Of a stretch of 48,101 nt of DNA, positions 42,382-48,101 are shown piece after piece. Where the stretch lies: positions 1 to 48,101 of the forward strand of contig NZ_BBWK01000049.1 in the NCBI RefSeq assembly GCF_001463765.1, written 5' to 3'. The notes below the pieces were generated by a model, which searched no databases, was not told the origin of the DNA, and saw only the letters and a list, made by a program, of their open reading frames with translations. Both the position numbers and the translations under genes were made by a program. The DNA is from Aureimonas sp. AU4 (GTDB lineage Bacteria > Pseudomonadota > Alphaproteobacteria > Rhizobiales > Rhizobiaceae). Position 1 is the first letter of the stretch. The number at the start of each line of letters is the position of its first letter.

Positions 42382-42770
42382 CGCTTCCTCCAACGCCTCG
42401 CCGGTCAAGACCGCAGCTTAGGGCGTCCTCGCCCGCCCCGCCTCCCCCATGCTGTGCCCGGCGGGCGGATGCAAGCGCTGCGTGTCCATCGAGGCCGCGG
42501 TTCTTCCCGCCCTCCCCGCCCCGGCATTTTGCCGCATCACCCGGCCGCGCCTCCCGGCCGGCCGGGCTTTCGCGCCTTCCTCACGGGAAGGTGCTGCGGC
42601 CGGCGCCGGAAAGTTCGGCCCTTGGAATTGTTCTGATTCCAACCGCTTCCATTTGGCTGGCCTGAAGGGCTCGGTCCCGGCGGCGACGACGGATCGCCTC
42701 CCGAGGCGCCCTCCGGCCGTCCGCGACGGGCTGCCCGATCCGACACCCGCTCGAAAGGACCTCGGCGCCC
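42382..42770. other. 389-base divergent region before the aldehyde oxidoreductase operon
   Basis: No credible gene is seen in any frame. It carries a GC hairpin (CCGGCCG at 42541-42547, CGGCCGG at 42555-42561) and the palindrome at 42622-42642. The length suggests a long leader or complex promoter for the operon at 42771. Confidence 0.5.
42622..42642. promoter_or_regulatory. Perfect 7-7-7 inverted repeat upstream of paoABC
   Basis: TTGGAAT (42622-42628) and ATTCCAA (42636-42642) are perfect arms with a seven-base spacer. AT-rich in a GC-rich leader, 129 bases before the paoA start. The form suits a dimeric regulator; no regulator gene is adjacent. Confidence 0.5.
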
Positions 42771-43418
42771 ATGGCCCATCCTCCCTTTCTCGACCTGAAC
42801 CGGCGCGACTTCCTGGTCACCGCCTCGGCCTCGGCGACGCTTGCCGCCGTGCCCGCGACCGCCGCCCTCGCGCAGAATGCGGCCGAGGGCGCGCCGGCCG
42901 ACGCCGTGCGCCTGCCCGTCAGCTTCACCGTGAACGGCGAGCGGCGCGAGCTGGAGCTCGACGCCCGCACCACGCTGCTCGACGCGCTGCGCGAGCACCT
43001 CAAGCTCACCGGCACCAAGAAGGGCTGCGACCACGGTCAGTGCGGCGCCTGCACGGTGATCGTGGGCGGCCGCCGCATGAACTCCTGCCTCAGCCTCGCG
43101 GTGATGCATCAGAACGACGAGATCACGACCATCGAGGGCCTCGGCAAGCCGGACGCGCTGCATCCGATGCAGGCCGCCTTCGTGCGTCACGACGGCTACC
43201 AGTGCGGCTACTGCACGCCGGGCCAGATCGTCTCGGCGGTGGCGGTGCTGGACGAGATCGGGGCCGGCATCCCAAGCCATGTCCAGGCCGACGTGGCGGC
43301 GCCGCCCGAGGCGAGCGAGACCGAGATGCGCGAGCGCATGAGCGGCAACATCTGCCGCTGCGGCGCCTATTCCAACATCGTCGAGGCGATGCGCGATGTC
43401 GCCGGGAGGCCGGCATGA
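42771..43418 (+). CDS. paoA: Aldehyde oxidoreductase iron-sulfur subunit, Tat-exported
   Basis: Electron-transfer subunit of a periplasmic xanthine-oxidase-family aldehyde oxidoreductase, 215 residues. Twin arginines ([11 protein letters not shown], 10-20) begin a Tat signal that would carry the folded complex. Two [2Fe-2S] clusters are readable: Cys86, 91, 94 and 106 (CDHGQCGAC...C) and Cys145, 148, 195 and 197 (CGYC...CRC). Length and motifs match PaoA (YagT) of E. coli. The stop overlaps the next start as ATGA. Confidence 0.92.
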   Translation: MAHPPFLDLNRRDFLVTASASATLAAVPATAALAQNAAEGAPADAVRLPVSFTVNGERRELELDARTTLLDALREHLKLTGTKKGCDHGQCGACTVIVGGRRMNSCLSLAVMHQNDEITTIEGLGKPDALHPMQAAFVRHDGYQCGYCTPGQIVSAVAVLDEIGAGIPSHVQADVAAPPEASETEMRERMSGNICRCGAYSNIVEAMRDVAGRPA

Positions 43419-44365
43419 AGTCCTTCACCTATGAGCGGGCCGAGACGCCGGCGGCAGCGGCCGCCGCGGTCGCCAACCGTCCGGGCGCCAAGTTCATCGC
43501 GGGCGGCACCAACCTCCTCGACCTCATGAAGCTCGAGATCGAGACGCCGACCCATCTCGTCGACGTCAACGGGCTCAAGCTCGACACGATCGAGGACACG
43601 GCGGACGGCGGCCTTCGGATCGGGGCGCTCGTGCGCAACACGGATCTTGCCGCCCATCCGCGCGTGCGCAGCGACTATGCCGTCCTGACGCGCGCGATCG
43701 TGGCGGGCGCGTCGGGCCAGCTGCGCAACCGCGCGACCACGGGCGGTAACCTCCTGCAGCGCACGCGCTGCCCCTATTTCTACGACACCAACATGCCCTG
43801 CAACAAGCGGGCGGCGGGCTCCGGCTGCTCGGCGATCGGCGGCTACTCGCGCCAGCTCGGGATCGTGGGCGTCAGCGATGCGTGCATCGCGACCTATCCC
43901 GGCGACATGGCGGTGGCGATGCGCGCGCTGCGGGCGACCGTCGAGACGGTGAAGGCGGACGGCGCGACGAGGACGATCCCGCTCGCCGACTTCCACCGAC
44001 TGCCGGGCGACGACCCGACGCGCGACAACGTCCTGGAGCGGGGCGAGCTCATCACCGCCGTCACCCTGCCCCCGCCCGTCGGCGGCCGGCACTTCTACCA
44101 GAAGGTCCGCGACCGCGCGTCCTACGCCTATGCGCTGGTCTCGGTCGCCGCCATGATCCAGCCGGACGGTTCGGGTCAGATCGCGGTGGGCGGCGTCGCG
44201 CCGCGTCCCTGGGCGATGCCGGAGGCCGACGCGGCGCTGCGCGAGGGCTCGCAGGCCGCCGCCGCGATCCTCTTCGCGGACGCCCGTCCCACCGAGGAAA
44301 ACCGCTTCAAGATCGCGCTGGCCGAGCGCGCGCTGGCCAGCGTCCTGTCCCAGGCGAGGAGCTGA
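43415..44365 (+). CDS. paoB: Aldehyde oxidoreductase FAD subunit
   Basis: FAD-binding subunit, 316 residues. FAD-contact motifs are [19 protein letters not shown] (27-45) and [15 protein letters not shown]. Four cysteines at 119, 129, 138 and 157 sit in the insert that binds an extra [4Fe-4S] cluster in E. coli PaoB, so this cluster is probably kept. It has no signal of its own and is exported with PaoA. It is translationally coupled to paoA and lies four bases before paoC. Confidence 0.92.
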   Translation: MKSFTYERAETPAAAAAAVANRPGAKFIAGGTNLLDLMKLEIETPTHLVDVNGLKLDTIEDTADGGLRIGALVRNTDLAAHPRVRSDYAVLTRAIVAGASGQLRNRATTGGNLLQRTRCPYFYDTNMPCNKRAAGSGCSAIGGYSRQLGIVGVSDACIATYPGDMAVAMRALRATVETVKADGATRTIPLADFHRLPGDDPTRDNVLERGELITAVTLPPPVGGRHFYQKVRDRASYAYALVSVAAMIQPDGSGQIAVGGVAPRPWAMPEADAALREGSQAAAAILFADARPTEENRFKIALAERALASVLSQARS

Positions 44366-44369
44366 TCCG

Positions 44370-46589
44370 ATGAAGTTCGACACCCCCGCCGGCACGAACC
44401 CGATCGACGCCGAGCGCGTCGTCGGCCAGCCGCTCGACCGCATCGACGGACGCTTCAAGGTGACGGGCACCGCCCCTTACGCCTACGAGCACCACGAGGT
44501 CGCGCCCGACACCGCCTACGGCTACGTGGTGGGCGCCGCGATCGCCAAGGGACGCATCAGGCGCATCGACGACGGCGAGACCCGCCGCGCCCCCGGCGTT
44601 CTGGCCATCGTCACGCACCGGAACGCGGGCGAGCTCGGGCAGGGCAAGCGCAACTACGCCAGGCTCCTCGGCGGCCCGGAGATCCAGCACTATCATCAGG
44701 CCGTGGCGCTGGTGGTGGCGCGCACCTTCGAGGAGGCGCGTGCCGCCGCCAATCTCCTGCGCATTGACTATGAAAAGGCCGACGGGAAGTTCGACCTAGA
44801 GGCGCTGGCCGCCGACGCCCCGCCGGTCGAGGGCTCCAGCGGCGAGGGCTCGGAGGCGCCGCCGGTCGGCGAGTACGGCAACTTCGAGGCCGGCTACGCT
44901 TCGGCCGAGGTCAAGCTCGACCAGCGCTACACGACGCCCGACGAGTCCCATTCCATGATGGAGCCGCACGCCTCGCTGGCGCGCTGGGACGGCGAAAAGC
45001 TCACGCTCTGGACCTCGAACCAGATGATCGACTGGGGCGTCACGGACCTCGCCGAGACGCTGAAGATCCCGAAGGAGAACGTTCGTCTCGTTTCGCCCTA
45101 TATCGGCGGCGGCTTCGGCGGAAAGCTCTTCCTGCGCGCCGACGCCCTGCTGGCGGCCCTCGGCGCGCGCGAGGCGGGGCGTCCCGTGAAGGTGGCCCTC
45201 CAGCGCCCGCTCATCCCCAACAACACCGTGCACCGGCCCGCCACGATCCAGCGCATCCGCATCGGCGCCGACAGGGACGGCCGCATCCAGGCGATCGCCC
45301 ACGACAGCACGTCCGGCAACCTGCCCGGCGGCAAGCCCGAGACGGCGGTCGCCCAGACCAAGGCCCTCTATGCCGGGGCCAACCGGATGACCGCGATGCG
45401 GCTCGCCGAGCTGGACCTGCCGGAGGGCAACGCCATGCGCGCGCCCGGCGAGGCGCCCGGCCTCATGGCGCTCGAGATCGCCATGGACGAGATGGCCGAG
45501 ACGCTCGGGCTCGACCCGGTCGAGTTCCGCATCCTCAACGACACGCAGGAGGACCCCGAGAAGCCGGGCCGCCGCTTCTCGCAGCGCCAGCTCGTGGAAT
45601 GCCTGCGGCAGGGCGCCGAGCGCTTCGGCTGGGCGGACCGCAACCGGACGCCAGGCGCCATGAGCGACGGGCGCTGGCTGGTCGGCCACGGCATGAGCGT
45701 CGGCTACCGCGACAGCCCGGTGATGACGTCGGGCGCGCGTGTGAGGCTGGGGACCGACGGCGTCGTGACGGTGGAGACCGACATGACCGACATCGGCACC
45801 GGCTCCTTCACGATCATCGCCCAGACCGCCGCCGAGATGATGGGCGTTCCGATCGAGCGCGTGGCCGTCTCGCTCGGCGACTCCGCGCATCCCGTCTCGT
45901 CGGGCTCGGGCGGGCAATGGGGCGCCAACTCCTCCACGGCCGGCGTCTATGCGGCCTGCGTGAAGCTGCGCGAGGCGGTGGCGGCCAAGCTCGGGCTGAA
46001 CCCCTCCGACATCCGCTTCGAGGACGGGCAGGTCGTCTCGGGCGACCGGCGCGTGCCGCTCGCCGACGCCGCGCGCGAGGGCGAAATCGTGGCCGAGGAC
46101 AAGATCGAGTTCGGCGATCTCGACAAGCAATATGCCCAGTCGACCTTCGCCGGCCACTTCGTGGAGCTCGGCGTCGACCGCTTCACGGGCGAGGTGCGGG
46201 TGCGCCGGATGCTGGCGGTCTGCGACGCGGGGCGCATCCTCAACCCCAAGACCGCGCGCTCCCAGGTGATCGGCGCCATGGTGATGGGCGTCGGCGGCGC
46301 GCTCTTCGAGGAGCTGGCCGTCGACACGCGGCACGGCTTCTTCGTCAACCACGACCTCGCGACCTACGAGGTGGCGGTCCATGCCGACATCCCGCACCAG
46401 GAGGTCGTGTTCCTGGACGACCCCGACCCGACCTCCTCGCCGATGAAGGCCAAGGGCTGCGGCGAGCTCGGCCTGTGCGGCGTCGGCGCGGCCATCGCCA
46501 ACGCGGTCTACAACGCGACCGGCGTGCGCGTGCGCTCCTACCCGATCACGCCCGAGAAGCTGATCGACGGGCTGCCGCAGGTCGCCTGA
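44370..46589 (+). CDS. paoC: Aldehyde oxidoreductase molybdenum-cofactor subunit
   Basis: Catalytic subunit oxidising aldehydes to acids, 739 residues. It begins with the family pattern (RVVGQPLDRIDGRFKVTGTA) and has GGGFGGKLFLRADALLAAL, the probable substrate arginine in AMRAPGEAPGLMALE and the base Glu699 in GCGELGLCGVGAAI. These match PaoC/YagR, whose cofactor is the cytidine dinucleotide form. Insertion of that cofactor needs a PaoD/XdhC chaperone, which is not in this window. GAGGAG precedes the start. Confidence 0.93.
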   Translation: MKFDTPAGTNPIDAERVVGQPLDRIDGRFKVTGTAPYAYEHHEVAPDTAYGYVVGAAIAKGRIRRIDDGETRRAPGVLAIVTHRNAGELGQGKRNYARLLGGPEIQHYHQAVALVVARTFEEARAAANLLRIDYEKADGKFDLEALAADAPPVEGSSGEGSEAPPVGEYGNFEAGYASAEVKLDQRYTTPDESHSMMEPHASLARWDGEKLTLWTSNQMIDWGVTDLAETLKIPKENVRLVSPYIGGGFGGKLFLRADALLAALGAREAGRPVKVALQRPLIPNNTVHRPATIQRIRIGADRDGRIQAIAHDSTSGNLPGGKPETAVAQTKALYAGANRMTAMRLAELDLPEGNAMRAPGEAPGLMALEIAMDEMAETLGLDPVEFRILNDTQEDPEKPGRRFSQRQLVECLRQGAERFGWADRNRTPGAMSDGRWLVGHGMSVGYRDSPVMTSGARVRLGTDGVVTVETDMTDIGTGSFTIIAQTAAEMMGVPIERVAVSLGDSAHPVSSGSGGQWGANSSTAGVYAACVKLREAVAAKLGLNPSDIRFEDGQVVSGDRRVPLADAAREGEIVAEDKIEFGDLDKQYAQSTFAGHFVELGVDRFTGEVRVRRMLAVCDAGRILNPKTARSQVIGAMVMGVGGALFEELAVDTRHGFFVNHDLATYEVAVHADIPHQEVVFLDDPDPTSSPMKAKGCGELGLCGVGAAIANAVYNATGVRVRSYPITPEKLIDGLPQVA

Positions 46590-46631
46590 CATGGACCTGG
46601 CCGGGCGGAGACGATCCGCCCGGCTGGAACT

Positions 46632-47021
46632 TCAATGGATCGTGGCCAGCGCCTGGCGGCAGTCCTCGGCGCATTCGCGGCACATGGTGGCACAGAGCCG
46701 GCAATGCTCGTGGTCGTGCTTCCCGCACTCCTGCGCGCAGGTCTCGCAGGCCTGGATGCAGAGTCCGAGCTGGGCGCGCAGGATCGCGACGTTCTGCCCG
46801 GTGCGCCGCACCGCCAGATGCGAGGCCGACGCGCAGATGTCGGCGCAGTCGAGGCAGGTGCGCACGCACTGGCGCATGTCCATCGCCTCGGCAAGGCACG
46901 CATCGGCGCAGGAGGTGCAGAACAGCGAGCAGAGCATGGCGTGGCGCGCGGCCTTGGCCAGCGCCTCGTCGCGGTCGCCTCGGACGTCGGGGTGGAGGCT
47001 GATCATCTTTTCGATCGACAT
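46632..47021 (-). CDS. Cytosolic four-helix copper-storage protein (Csp-like)
   Basis: 129 residues with 17 cysteines in helical CxxxC/CxxC spacing: 31, 35, 38, 42; 52, 56, 59, 63; 88, 92, 95, 99; 107, 110, 114, 117, 121. Such helices face their thiols into the bundle core and store Cu(I). No signal peptide, so it resembles cytosolic Csp3 rather than exported Csp1. Histidines at 102, 104 and 106 (KHDHEHC) may load or release copper at the bundle mouth. It is convergent with paoC, 42 bases away; no copper exporter or regulator is adjacent. Confidence 0.88.
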   Translation of the reverse strand: MSIEKMISLHPDVRGDRDEALAKAARHAMLCSLFCTSCADACLAEAMDMRQCVRTCLDCADICASASHLAVRRTGQNVAILRAQLGLCIQACETCAQECGKHDHEHCRLCATMCRECAEDCRQALATIH

Positions 47022-47130
47022 GGGACGGGTCTCGCGGGGCCAGGCGCGGCCGGCGGCGGATCGCCGACCTTCATGCGCCCAACGCCGCCCGCACCGATTG
47101 GCTCCCCGCCTCGACGAACGCGCGGCCTCG

Positions 47131-48101
47131 TCAGCCCGCCGAGCGGAACAGGCGGGCGAGCAGCGAGGGCTTGGGCCGCGAGGCGGCGTCCAGCTTCTCC
47201 ACCACCACGAGGCGGCGGATCTCGCCCCGCTGGTAGGCGGCGAGGAAGCGCTTGTAGTCCTTGAACGAGACGCAGCCGTTGGAGTCGCCGCGAGGCCCGA
47301 GCATGTAGGTGTGGGCGAGAAGCCCGACGCGGTTGTAGACGTTGCGCTGGCCGCCCACGGGGTTCAGCCGCAGGGCCTGAACGCCGTGGAACAGGCTCTC
47401 GCGCATCGTCAGGTCGTAGGTGTGCGGCGGGGTCGGCCCGCGCATCTTCTCCCGCACGAAACGCACGTTGTCGCGCATGGTGCCGAGGCCCGAATGCGCC
47501 TCGAGACGCTCGCCGCTCGGCAGGTAAACGGTCGCCGCCGAGATGTCGTAGATCGCGGTGCCGCGCTCGGCGCGGGGCGCGGGACGGACCGGCGCGGCGG
47601 GCGCCGCCTCGACGTCGGGCGCGCTCAACGCACCGGCGTCGGGCCGCGCATAGGCGAGAACCGGCACGGCGTCGCGCTCGGGCGGCGCGGCGCGGCGCGC
47701 GACGAGCGGGTTGGCGGGCACGGACGCCTCGCCGGCCTCGTCGATCGCGGGCCGCGCGCTCGGCAGCGGCACCACGAGCGCCGCGACGTCGCCGTCCGAC
47801 AGGGCCTCCTCGCGCGCCGCCTCGGCCGCGCGCGGCAGGGGAACGGCGGCCAGATCGCCGGGCGCGGCGTCCTCGGTCACCGGGTTGTCGTCCGCGGCCT
47901 CGGCGGCGGCGGCCTCGGCGATCTCGTCCTCCAGAACCGAGGGAATGGGAGCGAAGCGCGCGGCAAGGGCCGCGTCCGGCGCGTCCATGCGATGGGTCGC
48001 GGCCGGAGCGCGCACGCGCAGCCGGACGGGTTCGGCCGTGGCGTCGGCCGCAGTCTTGGCATGATGGAAGCGCGGGAAGCGGCGGTTGATCGCCTCGCGC
48101 G
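47131..48101 (-). CDS. DUF2778 (L,D-transpeptidase-like) protein, partial at right edge
   Basis: The C-terminal 150 residues form a DUF2778 domain, related to L,D-transpeptidases and the Tlde1 peptidoglycan-acting effectors. It has IYDISAATVYLPSGERLEAH, SGLGTMRDNVRFVREKMRGP, the histidine in LLAHTYMLGPRGD and the catalytic-type cysteine in SNGCVSF (codon 47272-47274). The upstream part is a long Ala/Pro/Glu-rich, probably disordered linker. The reading frame stays open to the window's last base, so the start and any membrane anchor lie outside. It likely modifies or cuts peptidoglycan in the periplasm. Confidence 0.8.
   Translation of the reverse strand, partial: REAINRRFPRFHHAKTAADATAEPVRLRVRAPAATHRMDAPDAALAARFAPIPSVLEDEIAEAAAAEAADDNPVTEDAAPGDLAAVPLPRAAEAAREEALSDGDVAALVVPLPSARPAIDEAGEASVPANPLVARRAAPPERDAVPVLAYARPDAGALSAPDVEAAPAAPVRPAPRAERGTAIYDISAATVYLPSGERLEAHSGLGTMRDNVRFVREKMRGPTPPHTYDLTMRESLFHGVQALRLNPVGGQRNVYNRVGLLAHTYMLGPRGDSNGCVSFKDYKRFLAAYQRGEIRRLVVVEKLDAASRPKPSLLARLFRSAG

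Noticed and set aside
42540-42566. GC hairpin as a terminator
   Set aside because: No plus-strand gene ends upstream of it, and such self-complementary GGCC runs are expected by chance at this base composition.
42449-43414. Upstream extension of the paoB frame
   Set aside because: It overlaps paoA in another phase and is Arg-rich; paoB starts at 43415 with an ATGA overlap.
1-48101. tRNA, rRNA, CRISPR, transposon or prophage features
   Set aside because: I looked for tRNA-like ends, regularly spaced repeats, transposase motifs and terminal inverted repeats and saw none that I could support by eye.

Overview
The window is very GC-rich, gene-dense chromosomal DNA from an alphaproteobacterium, most likely of the Hyphomicrobiales (Rhizobiales; an Aureimonas/Aurantimonas/Methylobacterium-like lineage is a guess). 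The reasons are the base composition, the curlin/CsgH pair, the DUF2778-type L,D-transpeptidase-like protein, the FrcBCA-like sugar importer and the abundance of solute-binding-protein transporters. I see no rRNA, tRNA, CRISPR array, transposase or prophage gene. About 40 protein genes are supported. Most long open frames on the opposite strands are GC-driven shadows and are left out. Both window edges cut a gene.

Layout. (1) 1-3299, minus: a 3-mercaptopyruvate sulfurtransferase followed by a BisC/DMSO-reductase-type molybdopterin oxidoreductase whose frame runs without a stop into a glyoxalase-like domain and off the left edge. (2) 3519-15486, minus: an eight-gene operon with a Tat-exported family-5 binding protein, a GHL6-like glycosidase with a trimerisation-like region, two Opp/Dpp-type permeases, a double ATPase, a hydroxypyruvate-isomerase-like protein, a tartronate-semialdehyde-reductase-like protein and a GH42 beta-galactosidase. 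A LacI regulator (15623-16633) is divergent from it. The unit looks like an oligosaccharide uptake and degradation system built on a peptide-type transporter. (3) 16891-18964, plus: an amino-acid binding protein and a D-amino-acid-dehydrogenase-like flavoprotein. (4) 19030-26487: a serine hydrolase, an XRE/MmyB regulator divergent from an NAD-binding reductase, the Tex RNA-binding protein, and a second NAD-binding reductase divergent from a LysR regulator. (5) 26471-27818, minus: curli genes, in order major curlin, CsgH and a second curlin.

(6) 28235-37534: a sugar or sugar-acid catabolic island organised around a SorC regulator. To the left (minus) are a LacD/YihT-type class I aldolase, a ROK kinase fused to a second P-loop kinase domain, and a DCXR-like reductase. 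To the right (plus) are an FrcBCA-like importer with a one-domain ATPase, an SDR dehydrogenase and mannonate dehydratase. The combination suggests import of a rare sugar or uronate, redox interconversion, dehydration or phosphorylation, and aldol cleavage. The substrate cannot be read from sequence. This is the best candidate for an undescribed pathway.

(7) 37542-48101: a Bcr/CflA drug exporter, an MHYT-PAS-GGDEF-EAL cyclic-di-GMP protein, two small unknown proteins, a PaoABC-type periplasmic aldehyde oxidoreductase operon behind a 389-bp leader carrying a perfect inverted repeat, a 17-cysteine cytosolic copper-storage protein, and a DUF2778 protein cut by the right edge. Several divergent gene pairs carry perfect inverted repeats that are plausible operators; they are listed individually.
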